Positions 33,276 through 46,910 of a stretch of 64,000 bases of DNA are shown here, in pieces; positions within the stretch are counted from its first letter, which is position 1; every line of letters begins with the position of its first letter. A program made the translations under genes and the position numbers. Location of the stretch: positions 68,833,138 to 68,897,137 of the forward strand of contig CM043699.1 of assembly GCA_023935145.1 (NCBI GenBank). Reading direction: 5' to 3'. The stretch is from Bretschneidera sinensis. Lineage: Eukaryota > Streptophyta > Magnoliopsida > Brassicales > Akaniaceae. Under the pieces are notes generated by a model. It saw nothing but the letters and a program-made list of their open reading frames with translations, was not told where the DNA came from and did not search any database.

Positions 33276-36200
33276 TCATCTTCTTCGCACAGTAGAACTT
33301 GGCCCACGCTGAACCGTTGCAGCTGGCTGCTGTCCTTGGGAGCCTGGCTGACCACCTGTTTGTTCTTCAGCCATATTCATCGCTTGAGTTACCGCATTCA
33401 TGACTATGAGGCCAAGAGGAATCAAATACATCCACTAACACATACAGATAATTGGTGGATTTATATTAGAAAATTTAAGAGGAAAAGGCTAAGGAAATAG
33501 TGAAGTATCCTTTTTTTCCTTTTTTGCTTGAGTTTTAGAAGATAATTGAGCACTCACATATTTGGCCCAAAATGATCTCTCTGGTGGTATCACAACTTCA
33601 CCCTCTGCGTTCTCCCCCGCAAGAATTTCTTCAGCAAACACAGGAGTTCTAAAACAAATAAAATGCAGATACGGAGGCGACAATGATGATTAGCTCAATT
33701 ATAAAACAACAGATGTTGTAGTAATCCATTAAAGCAAGTTCTCATTCAATTAGTTGCCAAGAAGACGTTGAACTAGCACTTTTTTCTTCCCCTTATTTTT
33801 CCCCTGAACCGATGTGATAATGCTCAGTCAAAAAAATGATGGTAAAGAAACAAAGCATTCTCAATATTCAGTTAAAACTACTATGATGGCTGAAGCCCAC
33901 AACTTGAATGCGATAAAGGACTATTGTAACATCATTTTACCTTGGTGCCTGCTCACTGTTCTTCAAAACCGAGTATGAGTTGAAAGACCACTTTGCAGGC
34001 TGAAACAGAGATAACAAAAATGCACATAAGATCACCATTTTGACAAAATGCGTAAAACATTTTCTTCCATCTTCATCAAGTCTCCCAGTTTTAAATTCAA
34101 TCTCCAACACAAGTTCAAAATATAAAAAATGAGGGATTTTCAAAGTCTAGAAAACACAGCAGTGTTCCTGAAACTAAGGGTCACTTGTATTCAGACACTT
34201 CGGAGGTAACTAAGGGTTTGTTTGGCATATCTTTTTTTGCTTAGAAAAATCACTACTCAAATAAGCCTTACACCAAGTCGAGTCAGCAACATGAATCCTT
34301 TTACGCCATTCTGCTCTAGCTAAGGCCAATTCCTTGCTAAGATCATTAAATGCAAGAATTTTCCTGAGAGTTTCCACCCGAGTCTTCATTAGAAAAAATC
34401 ACATCAAAAAATAAAAAAGAAAAAGGTTTGGTTACAGGTTTTTGTCAACCAAAATTTTGGTAGCAAAAACAAAATTCCAGAAAGGGTTGGAAACAACCTT
34501 CGACCTATAAATTTGAATATCCAAATGAGATCAAGAAAAATGTAGGCGTATAATATACGAGTCCCAGTCACGAACGACACATAGCCTAGTTCAAACCCCA
34601 GCAGACCTCATTAATTCTTATTTCCTTTTCAAATATTTATTATTTACTAGGTCAAAATTTATCAGCAGATGATGCTACCAAGTAGGCCAGGTTTGAACAC
34701 CAGCAAACTCCTGTTTTATTTCATTGTTTTGTTTCCAAAAATAAGGCAACAGATAATAAAACCAAACATGCCTCATGTATCCAGAATATAGAAAATACAA
34801 CATTAAAATCACTTATTTCTTGTTCTCAAAAATAAGAAATTCGCAATGTTGCCAAACAAATGAGGCACTATAGAAACAAGAATGCTTTCACCATTTAAAT
34901 TAGAATGTCACCATGACCTGAGCCAAAATTTTTAGAATGAAAATATCAAATTCACTTCTTTTTTTCTTCCTTGTAAGTATAAATTCAAAAGAACTTTTAT
35001 GCGATATCTTATGTGAATTCGGCTCAGCTCATATCTAAGTAACCATCAAGTATCTAGGAGAAACTTGAAACTAATATGAAATCATAGATATATTAATGTC
35101 GCTTTGGTTCATGCTTTGGCAACTCAAACCCAGTAACTCAGAAACATAACCTTAAATTAATATGATAACAAACGGAAGGGGGATAGGGTAAGGTCAGGAT
35201 CTTATAACTTTATAATTAGCTTCTTCATTAATTGAAAAACAAGACCAAAGTGAAAGCCTGACTTACAAGTTTCAATTGCCTGGGATACGGACATGCCCCA
35301 AGGGAACCATAATTGACCGCCAAGATATTAACACCTTCCTGCAACGAAAGAGATGCAATAGCAAACAATAGCAAGTCATCAAATTATGAAAAGCAGTAAC
35401 CACTCTAGAATATCATACAATTTTAAAACGAAAAAAAAAATGATGTGACAGTGTCAGACCCATATTAACTAGAAAGCTCTTAGTTGAACGTAATCTTTTA
35501 ACATCTAATTATTAATGATTATAAATCAAATTCTGCAGTAGGAAAATACTGTGTGGGAAACTACCCATGAAATTCAATGAATGAAAGTTGACAGAACAGA
35601 TGCATCATATGTTATTAGGGCCTCTTCCCAAGACAAAAATTGCTCCCTTTATATACTATTCTATGCTGCCCATGAAATTCAATCCATGAGAGTTGACGGA
35701 ACAGATGAATCAAATGTTATTAGAGCCCCTTCCCAAGACATAAATTGCTCAAAGTTGACAGAACAGATGCATCATATGTTATTAGGGCCTCTTCCCAAGA
35801 TGTAAATTGCTCCCTTTATAAACTATTCTATGCTGCCCATGAAATTCAATCCATGAGAGTTGACAGAACAGATGCATCATTTGTTATTAGGGCCCCTTCC
35901 CAAGACATAAATTGCTCCCTTTATAAAACTATTATATGCTACCCAAAATGGATGTTAGATCACTTTTAAGTAGAACATAATCTACATCTTAAAACAGATG
36001 AACAAAAAAATTTAAACTAACCTCGGATGCATGTGCAAAGAGAGATAAAAGAGTGGTCGTACATAAGTAAAACTAATTGCAATTGCAAGAAGTCAGCTTA
36101 GAATTGGAGAAAGTGTGTGATGGCAAGTAAAAATAACACATCAGATTATCAGAAATTAAAATATCATCTATGATTTGTTTCTAACAACCTATTACAGTCT

Positions 36201-39200
36201 CAATGCAATTTAAGAGACCAATTGCAGTCTCATTCAAAAATCTAAAGTATGAATACAGTACAGCTGAGGTCATAATACCATGTTACACCAACTATGTTTC
36301 AATGGAAATGCAATCTCAGAAATAATATTGTATCTTTGGCACCCATATGAAACTTTTCTTTTATCTTTGGCACCCAGGACACATCAGATCACATGGTATT
36401 TTTCAACTCTATTTGTACATGAGACATGAATTAGGCCATACACCACAAGTTCGTTAATATACACATCAGATATTAACACCACAAATATGTATATCATTAG
36501 GAGATCATCCAGATAAAAATTAAATGATGCCATATCCCACGATTATTCAATAGGGTATATTCTCACAATGTGGACATGCTATAAGAACAATTTAAAATGT
36601 TAAGAAGGCCCTAGAATATCACTCTTAAAATTTTAATTACTACTATTTTAAGCGACCGAAATTAAATGTCTGAACTCATCCCGGATGATTGAGTGGTTCT
36701 CGATCCTTTGCAGCTAAGCAGCTTCAATTGAAGAGAACTTGATCTTTCCTGACCAGGGACATTGTTGAGATCCTAACCCTACATATATCTTCATTCCATT
36801 ATGAGTCCATGCATGTGCATGTGCATGTGTGAGTGAGTGAGAGAGAGGTCATATAGTAAGAAGTTCCTTCACTGGAGACTGAGGTAAGGTAGATCCATGA
36901 AATGGATAAATATATACAGAACTTAAGAACTTTCAATTGATTCCTTTTGAAAATATCTCCATTTCTCAAATTATAACAAAGGAAATATCACATGCACCTG
37001 ATCTATAGGGGGAAATATAAAGAGTAAAGCAATATAGGAAGGGATAGAGATGCAAGTTACACCGGTACAGAATGATCAGAACATGTCACTTATCCTCACT
37101 TCAATAATAAGACATTCTGCAAAGTCATTTTAAATCTCACACTTAAAGAACTTGGAAGCATAAGAAAAAGGTTGCATGGATTTTTTTTTCTTTTTTGATA
37201 TTAACAGGTAATAATAAGACATTCTTCAAAGTCATTTTAAATCTCACACTTAAAGAACTTGGAAGCATAAGAAAACGGTTGCATGGATTTTTTTTCCTTT
37301 GTTGATATTAACAGGTGTCTTGCCCATGATCTTAGATATTTTTCTCCTTGTTTAATCCTCTTATTGCTTACTGAAAAGACATATTCCTTTCTTATAGCTG
37401 TCAAATTTCATCTTTCACCCAAATCTAGGCACCCATGAAGGCCATGAACATAACAACTCCATTGTAAATGACAGTAATTGTATTAGTTTGTCAACTTCAG
37501 TTAGCAATGTGCGAAAGCACCACTAGCATAAGTTCTAAACCAACCACACGGAATACTTGCTAGCGTTCTTTCAGTCCACCCCCTAACAGGTACTAGGAAA
37601 ACATAAGTCACATGTATTATCACATACCAGATTCCAAAAGCAAATTAATTCCTAACAAATTTGACCATAGAAACAATTAACCATTAAAGAAGTGGGAGAG
37701 AGAAAGAGAGAACAAAATGTAAAACTCAGGAAGTGGAACCAAATTCTGATATATAAAAAAAAATGCATATTAAAATAGAATGTGAACACCAAACAATTAT
37801 CCACTGAAATTACCATGTGTATAGTGAAATGCTCATCCAAACCCTCCCGTGGAAGACATCTCTGGAATGAAACAAAAAGGAATATTAGAACTATGAGGAC
37901 CCGAAACATCCCATGGCGGGAAAATCCATCCTCCAATCAATCAATTAGTACAAGTACCTCAAAGTGTAATCAAAGTAAACTAGAAATCATCAATATGCGG
38001 AAGCAGTACATTAAAACCTATTTACACTGATACATAATTTGTACAAACCATTCCCATGCTCTATTTACAAATATACATGGTATCCAACTCTCTTAACAAC
38101 CGAACTCTAGATTCCCTTGTCTAACTCGCTATTCCAGCTTCCTCAAGTACACCCCCTTCATGATCTAAAAAGTAGGTTATTCAAATAATGGGTTAGCCAA
38201 ACAACTAACCTCAGTAAGATAAATGCTATGAATCATGAATGTATATGGTGCAACTAATAAGTTCCATACTTAAGCACACAGTCTAAAACATCAATACTAT
38301 TCTATTCCCAAACTAAAATTCATAAAACTAGGCAAGAATCTTACAAGATACAATGGACAAAAATCAAATTGATAGTTGTTTCTACCAAAATTCTCTTTAA
38401 AAACTCTATTTCATCTCCTTTCTCACTCTTTCCTTTCTATTCTCAATTTCTCAGCTCCTAAGCTGCTCTCTACACTATTTCTGACAAGTTATAGGGGAGT
38501 CATAGCTTAAGACAAATGTCACTCGAGGTTACGGGTGAGTCATAGGACCCATGTCACTCCCACGTTTTCCTTGCTTTTTATCTTTTTTTGCTTTATTTTT
38601 TGGTTTATTTGAAGATATATAAACAATCTGACCATGGGCCCACTTAAGCAGCTCTCTAAAAAGCTAGAAATCCTTGTCATGCTTGACACATGTCAAGTAA
38701 TAAATAAAACAGCCCCCTAATGGGCCAAGCCCATTGGACCTAAAATCACTCAAGCCCAAACGCAAAACTTGATCTTCCTGATTCCAAAATGTGGTTCTAA
38801 TTAGAAATTCATAATCTACACGAAATTCTAGGCGTAGGAGTCAATTTCTGCATTGAACCATGGTTATTTACCTATTCAAATTCATCACTAAACCTAAACC
38901 AGTCATAGTACACTCTTTATCAATGATAATTCAAACAAGCCCTTAACACACTACTTGTGCAAGTAATTCTCGTACATATTCACATTATATGCACATGCGA
39001 GTTTTAAATTTCTCGGATCTCACAAGAATAATCCTCAACTCACATCCACAATTGTCATCTTGAGCTAAAAACATAAAGAGAAGCAAAAACCATCAAATAC
39101 ACAAAAGTCTATCACTTAACAGAAGAGAATAACATCCCACACATAGTTGTTTCTTCTCAATTTGTCATATGAAAAATAAAACTTACCATTCCAAAATTCA

Positions 39201-39612
39201 CAAAACTTTCTGACTTTTTTTGGTCATTATTTTACAATATTTCTTTTATCACAAAATAAAAAAATGGCAAACTGCAAGGATCAATAAAAATGAGGTAATA
39301 AGAAAACTATATAAAAGATCACATATTCTATTTCAAACAATATATATCATAAAAACATTCGAAACAGAAGCTTTTAAAAATTTGTCCTAATTGAGATTAG
39401 CTCTCTCCAAGTAAATTATCAGACCTAATTTGCAAAATATCCTGGTTATTCACCTGAGAGCACAATTCAAAAATGGGACACAAAGAAATAAAAACTAAAT
39501 ATCTATGCAACAGACCTAAGTCCTCCAAATTTCAACTCATATGATGCATGCAAGGAATGCCAATCAAACTAGTTTTCAATTAATATAATAATACAGAAGA
39601 TAATAGGATCAA

Positions 39613-39658
<46 letters not shown>

Positions 39659-42600
39659 CATGTCAGGCAGAATCAAGACCATTTACAACTTCTAAGGATC
39701 AAAAGGTTTCATTCAACTTCCTCTTCACAAATAAGTTCAACAAAACACTATGGGAAAAAAGTTTTTGACACCAAAAGCACTTACAGAGACAATTCCACTC
39801 AAGTGTCAATTCAGCTTACAAACTTAATCAAGAAGTTGTAAAGATTCAAACAGAACTACATAATCTGCCTGCAAAAAGTGAGAATAATATATATTTTTTT
39901 TTTTATGATATGTAAAAGAATTTATTAAAAAAGCAATAAGAGAGTGTAACTCAAGGCCAAAGGCTAAATACAAGAAATAGGCTCTACAAAATCTAAAAGC
40001 TCCTCCGCATTTACAAAAGGATTCCTTCTAAACCAAAAACTGAAAGTATTAAACCATCTATCCCTAACCACTTCTATGGATCTTTCAAAGACCTCAAAAG
40101 CTCTACGGTTTCTTTCGTTCCACACAACCCATAAAATAGAAAGGGGAATTAGCGAATAAGCATTCTTTATTTCCTTAGAAGCCCGTAAGCCATTCCAAGC
40201 CCAAATTTCATCTTTAATGGAGCCGGCCATCACCCAAGAGATCCCCAATAATCGATAAGCCATCTTCCACAAGCTTCTAGCCAATAGATTCAGCAAAACA
40301 TTTACAAATAAAACACCTATTAACAAGCACTTTCCCCCTCTTTTGTAAATTGTCCAAAGTAAGGATTTTTCCCCAAGCGGCCCCCCACGCAAAAAAACTT
40401 ACTTTCCTTGGAGCACGAGGGCACCAAATAGCTTTCCAAGGGAAATTTAGCGAACCTTCCACATTAGCCCCACCAATAAGTGACTTACAAAAGGATCTCA
40501 CCTCAAAACCTTTTTCGGGACTAGGCTTCGAATTAATCGAGTCTTCTCTTTCCAAATCAATCTTCACCCAATACAAAGTTTCCAAAAATCTCTCTACCTC
40601 CTCAAACTCCCAATCATGAACATTTCGAATGAATAGCACATCCCACACAATTACCCCATTGCTCAAAGACACACAAGACCCAATAAGAGCTTCCTTATCT
40701 CTCACAATATCAAAAATGCTAGGAAATTGATCTTTAAGGGGGGAATTACCAAACCAAGTGTCAAAACAAAGTATAGTTCTCCTTCCATTACCTACCAAAA
40801 TAGAAACCCAATGAGGAAAATCATCCCACCCACTTCAAATCCATTTCCACATCCCCACACCATAAGCCCCTCTCATAAGTGATCACCCTCCACCATAAAT
40901 CTCCATAACCATTTGCCTACAAGAGCCTTATTGAACAAAGAAAGAGATTAGAGACCAAGGCCCCCTCTAGCAATAGGTTGCTTAATCACCCTCCAATTCA
41001 CTAAGTGATATTTGAACTCATCTCGCATGCTGCCTCAAAGGAAACTTCTTTGAATTCTCTCCAACCTCCTAGCCACCGAACTAGGAATAAGGAAAAACGA
41101 CATAAAGTAGATGGGTAAACTAGAAAGAGTGTTTTTGATAAGCATGAGTCTCCCGCCCTTAGAAAGAAAATGATTTTTCCACCCGGCTAACCTTTTCTCA
41201 AACCTCTCCACAATAGGATTCCACATACTTTTGTCCTTAAACTTTGCTCCAAGAGGAAGACCAAGATAAGTAGTTGGAAGCAACCCCTCTTCACACCCCA
41301 ATAAGGAAGCTAGCAAACGACCATAAATATTTTCACTAAGAGGAATTAAAACCCTCTTGCTTAAATTGACCTTAAGTCCTGAAACCCAAAAAGTGAGAAT
41401 ATATTAATGTGTAAGATTAACTTACTGCTTTCACTGATGAAATAACGTTCTCTCTTCCAGGAGGGCTCAAAACATTGGATGGGAGTCTTATCCTATAGAA
41501 GTCATCACCTTGCAGCAGCTTCTGCAAGATCAGTACCATCAACAATAAGCATTATAGAATTCTCACTCACATAGAACCAAAGCATGAAGAAATTCAAATA
41601 AAGAGGAATTACTTCAAACTTCTCCTTCTCCACATCAGTGAAACTGCTCCTTGAAAACCTCAGCTTTGTTAGTGTCTGTTATGGATACAATTGCAGGTCA
41701 ATTCAACAATATATCAAGGTGATGCCAAACATGTCTTCTTACAATACAATTTCATTTTTTATTCATCAAAACTATCTATAAAAATTATGAGATAAAATAG
41801 CTTCAACTTGTCACTTGATAGTGAGGGAATGAAATTCGAAACAAACACTCTTGTGGTTCACAATCAAAAAAGAAAAAAGAAAAAAAATCGGGACATTAAT
41901 TAGCTTGTGTCCATAGGTGTAACACAGACAATGAATAAATTGGAGTTAGGACTTGTTTGGCCTAGCATCTGATTTTTCTGTAAGGACTCAAAGTGATTTT
42001 AAAATAACTTAGGGTAGAAGTGTTGTTGAGTTTAAAGTTATTTGGTGTTTGGTAAAAATTTTGTTAAAAGTATTGCCAAATTAATTGGTTGATAAGTTGT
42101 AGAAGTGCTTTTAGATGTTGGAAATAAAATAAAAAAAAGGGATATGAGGATCATTTGACTATTTGGATACTTTTCTTTCTTAAATTGATTTTAGTATTTG
42201 TAAAACTAAAAATTTTAATTTTAATCACAATAAAATATGAATAATATTAATTAATAATTATAATTATAATTAAATTAATAATATTATAATATATTATTAT
42301 TAGCATTATTATTCTCAATTGAGAACACAAACAAATAATTGGTGATAATCAATTTTTCAGCGGCGAAGGCATTGGGCAAGGTGTTTTTTCTCGGGCAAGG
42401 CGATGCGTATGCCTCAAGGCGTTGGGGCGCAAGTCTTTCAAGTATTTAATTTTTATTTATAAATAATAAATAAATAATTAAAAATGATAAAAAAATAGTA
42501 TAATAAACTATAAATAACATTTAACATTCACAAAAATCTAAATAATTGAATCATCAATATTTTAAATGCTTTTAAAGAATTAAACAAGATCTATTTTAGT

Positions 42601-45600
42601 TATATTTAATATACATATAAATTGATCAGGAAATAGGAAGGATGAAATGAAATTTACACATGTTAAAGTGTTCAAAATTTTTCTTTAACTTGCATATACA
42701 ACCACTCAACATCAACACATGTTTTGATGAAAAGCAAACCAACACATGCAAATAGGAGCATCCAAAGTATTTGTACACTGAGTGCATATCAACATTTATC
42801 TTCCCAAGGTGGTGATACGGCACCAAATTGTTCTTTGGACCAAGAACAAAATATACTCATGGGGCTTACGCCCCAGCCAATAAAATGTAAGACACCAGCC
42901 CCCAATCAAATAAAGCGTAATAACCGTACCTCTCATGTGATAAGACGTACACCTTTTGGGTAGAACGCCCAATTTAATGCGTCTAAGGCATTTTTCTTCC
43001 GCCCCGCCATGAGGTGCGCCTCTTTTTAAAACACTGGTGATAATTGATACTTATATAGTGGCAAATGTATTTCCTTGCCAACCAAGAACAATTTAAAAAA
43101 GTAATTTTAATCAAAACTGATTCTGGGATCAAAAGGTACAAAACCTAGCTTCTAATTTTGAGCCTAAATCAATTGTTTTAAGCTATTTTCAACTTTTGAT
43201 TAATCAAAAAAGGGGGTGTTTGGCCTATGCCTAGCTTCTTCTTTTTGACAGCAGAAGCTGCCTGCCAGACAGGCATTTAATATCATTTCAATTGTCATTA
43301 CAAAAGTAATTATAGTTGTTCCAAAATTACCGTCAATTCTGCAACAAAACCCCTCATTCCCAGTAATGCAAGGGAAGCTATCGATAAGATATTTAACATT
43401 TTATATATATTTGGAATCAAGATAGTCATTCCGCCCATTTCGTCGAGATAAACAAGATGTATTCTATCATAAGACTAGTAATAGGTGGTCCAACAGAACT
43501 TTTGGAGAAGGGTAGCCTAGTGTTTAAGCACAGTAATGAACCACACACTCTTCCACAGACAGAAACATATACCAAATCAACACCCTTCCTCATAAGAGAT
43601 ATCAAGAGTTTTCATCCAAATCCAGCGAGCTAGAACCAATACATTCAACAGTAACAAAGTCTAACAAATATCAATAATAGGGCTTGTCTCAGAAGATTAT
43701 TGCTAGCTGCAGAATGATCTTTCTCCCCCTCTCTAAGTCCCTCCCAAACACACACACACATACACATTCACTCTTTGCATTGCTAAAACGAATATTACAT
43801 GAAAGGCAATTCACAAAGAATCAGCTTCAATGCCCTTAAAGATAGAACTTGAAATGCCTACTAAGAATCTCCCTCTCTCTCCAGCTCTCTCCCTTTTTTT
43901 TTATAAATAACCATTATCATCATGCTGTTATCACCCTTGGGACATGTAGCTTTTGACTCAGTGGTGGTACGTGATTTGGCTTACTTGGAATCTTCAACAA
44001 AGAAATATGCAGTCTGATACAGCCGAGTACTTTACAAGCCTTAGCTTTGGTCAATACTAAATATCATGGTCAAAATGATTATCATAATTAGAGGAAACAG
44101 AATCTACCTAGATTCTCTTCATCAAAACCTTCTAGACTTTCAAATTTTCCCAAGAATTGGATGGACCAGATAATGCTTTTTGATTCCCTACCACTTGTTC
44201 TGTATCCTTGAAATGGTGAATCTCTTTAAAACTTCTCTTTTAACAGAGGCCTCAAGCATGGTGATCTACGATCGCCCCCATTTCCCTCAACAAATTTTCC
44301 TTGCTAATATCCATAAAGTCCAGGAAAAGAATGATCTGACAACAAATTCATCCACCACAGTCCCCCCTTTCCACATCCATTCAACATTTTAGCTTGAACT
44401 ATTCTTGATTTCCCTAGAAAGTAGGCAACAAGCCAAGAAACCACAAGGAAACTGTACTATTTGTTTCTCTAGACATGCAAACAAGTTCAGCCAAAGGTCT
44501 TGGATCAATTGTGAGTAATTCCCTTCACTAATAACTCGGAAATTACTGTGCTATGACAAACCTTGATTCTCAATTTACCAAGGAATATTAGAACCACATA
44601 AAAAATCATACAATATTAAGTAGGATACATGGGAAGCTAAACTCTTCACTGTCAAGCTATTTCCTCTACAATCCCACATTTTACACGCTAATAATACAAC
44701 TTTTCCTCGTCAATTGGCATAATGAAATCTTTCGATAGCATGACCAACTTTTCTCTTTCAACTGAAATGGAACCAAAAACATGTTTTCCAGGGAAAAATT
44801 ATTTTGGGGTTCCTACTCGAATACATTATTTAAGCAGAGTACTATATGTAGCAGGCGCAGCAATTTAAAACAGAAAATGTGATGATAATTCTGGGTAGGG
44901 TTGTATTATGTAAAAGTATAGTAAAAGTCAACACCGAAAAGAACCCCAGAAAAAGGACAGTTCCATCTATTTTCCAACATTTTCTCAACAAAGAAACAGA
45001 GGGATAATAAATCAATACCAGTCATTCAATGTTAGCTCTTCACTCTAATAAATCGCATTAATGGCCTTTCCATGAACGGAAGAAGTAAATAAATAAATAT
45101 CTCAAATTAGAGGATCCAAAAGGTATAGGCCGGCGGCATAACCTTAGGTTCCAAACTCAAAAACATAAAATAGATCGAAATCCCAAACTTCTCCCAACTT
45201 TTATAGGAAACCAAACAGAAAACAGAACTGGCAACGTTACTCCAAGTCTTTGCTAGCGACTAAACTTTGAAACACAAATCCGTTTAAAAAATAAGATCGA
45301 AAATCAAATTCAAAATAATTGGATCTTGGAGTGAAATTAATCCGTTAAAAAATCAACGTTTTCTTTCGTCATTAAAACTTATTTAGAGATAAAAAGAGAG
45401 AGAGCAAACCTGGCCGCCATGGCCCCAGGTCTTGAGGCGGGCAGAGAAAGTGCCAGCAGGAGAGAAATCGGAGTCGCCAAAAGCGTGGTCGAGGGAGAAT
45501 TGGATCTTGGAGTCAGAATCCGGATCCGAATACCTCTTCCGGGTGGTCGTTGTAGGAGTAGGAGTAGGAGTAGGAGCGGGAGGGGATCGGGCGTATGAGG

Positions 45601-45730
45601 GTTCACGGGAGCGAGGTTGCGCACCCTCCAGACCGAACTCTTCGTCATCTACGAGAAGCTCATCAGATTCAAAAGCCAAAGAAGAAGACAAGACAAAGAG
45701 ACTGAAGAGGAGAGCGACAAGCTTCTTCAT
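33276..45730 (-). CDS. EMC10: ER membrane protein complex subunit 10, eight coding exons
   Basis: Coding exons on the minus strand: 45730-45410, 41675-41613, 41521-41426, 37861-37814, 35338-35267, 33999-33941, 33648-33558 and 33434-33276. All introns are GT-AG, and phases join to one frame of 302 codons plus TGA. The N-terminus [20 protein letters not shown] is a signal peptide. The lumenal part has [84 protein letters not shown] and [16 protein letters not shown], and the last exon has a membrane helix ([18 protein letters not shown]) and a basic VRRR end. These match plant EMC10 from memory. EMC10 is a lumenal-side subunit of the complex that inserts membrane proteins into the ER. Introns 1, 3 and 4 are long (3.7, 3.6 and 2.5 kb) and hold transposon and tandem-repeat insertions, but exons look intact. 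Confidence 0.93.
35587..35935. repeat. Tandem repeats in EMC10 intron 4
   Basis: GTTGACAGAACAGATG-type units start at about 35587, 35692, 35754 and 35859 (spacing 105, 62 and 105 bp). Each contains TTATTAGGGCC and CTTCCCAAGA words. Higher-order duplication of a 105 + 62 bp pair is likely. The two 74-codon ORFs across it are repeat artefacts. Confidence 0.85.
37104..37317. repeat. 107-bp direct tandem duplication in EMC10 intron 4
   Basis: Two near-identical units: GACATTCT occurs at 37111 and 37218, and both units end TTGATATTAACAGGT. Few differences are seen, so the duplication looks recent. Confidence 0.85.
39618..39651. repeat. (AT)n microsatellite
   Basis: An uninterrupted AT dinucleotide run of about 17 units inside EMC10 intron 3. 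Confidence 0.9.
39887..41386 (-). mobile_element. 5'-truncated L1-type LINE in EMC10 intron 3
   Basis: Flanked by a perfect 15-bp duplication CAAAAAGTGAGAATA (39872-39886 and 41387-41401), with a poly(A) tail (T run at 39895-39905 on the + strand) at its 3' end. Only the 3' third is present. A short AT stretch follows the tail. Confidence 0.9.
39964..41316 (-). pseudogene. LINE ORF2 C-terminal remnant
   Basis: The piece 41316-41035 has the post-RT segment [32 protein letters not shown] and [13 protein letters not shown], usual in plant L1 ORF2. The pieces 40798-40277 and 40392-39964 carry the zf-RVT-type region ([33 protein letters not shown]) and a [13 protein letters not shown] tail. The catalytic RT and endonuclease are absent because of 5' truncation. 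Frameshifts occur near 40800-41030 and 40300-40390. It is in the same orientation as EMC10. Confidence 0.88.
42350..43035. mobile_element. Candidate non-autonomous DNA element in EMC10 intron 1
   Basis: A 686-bp insert flanked by a 9-bp direct repeat GGTGATAAT (42341-42349 and 43036-43044). It has GC-rich ends (GGGCAAGGCGATGCGTATGCC left, CCGCCCCGCCATGAGGTGCG right) around an AT-rich core. A 9-bp duplication is typical of Mutator-like elements, but I cannot show clear terminal inverted repeats, so the class is uncertain. Confidence 0.5.
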
Positions 45731-46634
45731 TGCTTATTTTTTTTCTTTTTGAAAGGGAGGAACAAAGAGGGATCGGGGTTTCTTTACCAAGTGCTTTGAA
45801 TTTGATTTAGCAGGGTCCCTTGAATCCCAAGGGTTAGGGGTCGCACAAAAGCCATGCTCAGCTCTTAATGGTTAGCGATGGCTAACACTCCTACCGACCT
45901 GGTTACATGGCTCAGTATTTATGCATGTTTTTTAAAAATAAAATTTTGAATAGGTAAAAACATACGCTTTTTATATTATAATTTTAGTCACTTATTATTA
46001 TTATTTTATTCAAGTTTGATTTTAATTATTTTATATATATTTGTTATTTTAAAAATATAAAAAATATTTTTTAGAAAATTTTAAACTCTATTTATGTATA
46101 TATAAAAAAAATTTAATAATTTAACAATTGAAAAAAATTATTCATTTAATTTGCTAAATAGTAAGCATTACAAAAATTATGAGATAAAAAAAGCATATCT
46201 TATCAGAATTTGACCAAACATTGAATCAGTTTGAACAATAGTTCATTGATTCATTGGTTGACTGTTTTCATTTTTTTAAAAAGGAAACCTCCACTTCGAA
46301 AGATAGTTTGACAAACCCTTATCAAATTTATTAAGAAAAAATACAAAATACAAAATATGTGGAGGAGATGTTAACAGAAATTTTGTTAATAAAAGAGAAC
46401 ATACGTAAATAGTTTTATAGCATGAAGACCGCATCTAAATCTAATGCTAACCTGTCATTAACTGTTACAAATATTCAACAAAAATACTTATATGTAATGT
46501 GATAAATAAGAATTGATTTAATTTAAGATGATTTAAGATAAATTTAAAAATTTTACCAAGCATCGCATTGACTATTGAAGTCTTCTTGAAATGTATGCAT
46601 GGATACAAGTATTTTACGCATACAAGAGGCTGAA
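45731..46634. other. EMC10 promoter side and AT-rich intergenic DNA
   Basis: EMC10 transcription should start in about 45731-45830; no clear TATA box was identified. From 45950 to 46150 the sequence is very AT-rich and resembles, inverted, the block at 4240-4500. No ORF of note was found. Confidence 0.45.
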
Positions 46635-46790
46635 TAAGATTTTATTACTAAATAAAAACAATATCATGTCATCATTTAAGTCAATTAAAATACATTTAAC
46701 AAAGTTATCACAAAGTACCGTTAGTTTTCCTTACAAAACTAGTTTCAATTTTTTTTTGTTTTACGTATTAAAAAATAGAATAGTGAATAC

Positions 46791-46910
46791 TTAAACACTC
46801 TTCCTCGTCTTCGTTCCCTCTGGTATCGTCTCTCTCAAAACTCCATCTTCTTCAACTCCGGCAACCTCTAAATACCTTTTGAGACGTGGGTTCTCAGCTT
46901 TGTCGACAAT
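46791..46910 (-). other. Short ORF in left arm, paired with 51129-51257
   Basis: The minus-strand frame reads IVDKAENPRLKRYLEVAGVE, then EDGVLRETIPEGTKTRKSV and TAA. The right arm holds the matching frame in opposite orientation. About 60% of residues agree and both frames end at the same point. No family is recognised. It may be a captured exon end. Confidence 0.4.

Noticed and set aside
35581..35969. Two overlapping 74-codon + strand ORFs
   Set aside because: They are read-throughs of the tandem repeat in an EMC10 intron; the repeated peptide reflects DNA repetition.
41950..43240. GTTTGGCCTA words on both sides of the 42.35-43.04 kb insert as transposon ends
   Set aside because: They are in direct, not inverted, orientation and lack matching flanking duplications.
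45432..45799. + strand ORFs opposite EMC10 exon 1
   Set aside because: Antisense shadows of a GC-rich coding exon with well-supported splice and signal-peptide features on the other strand.
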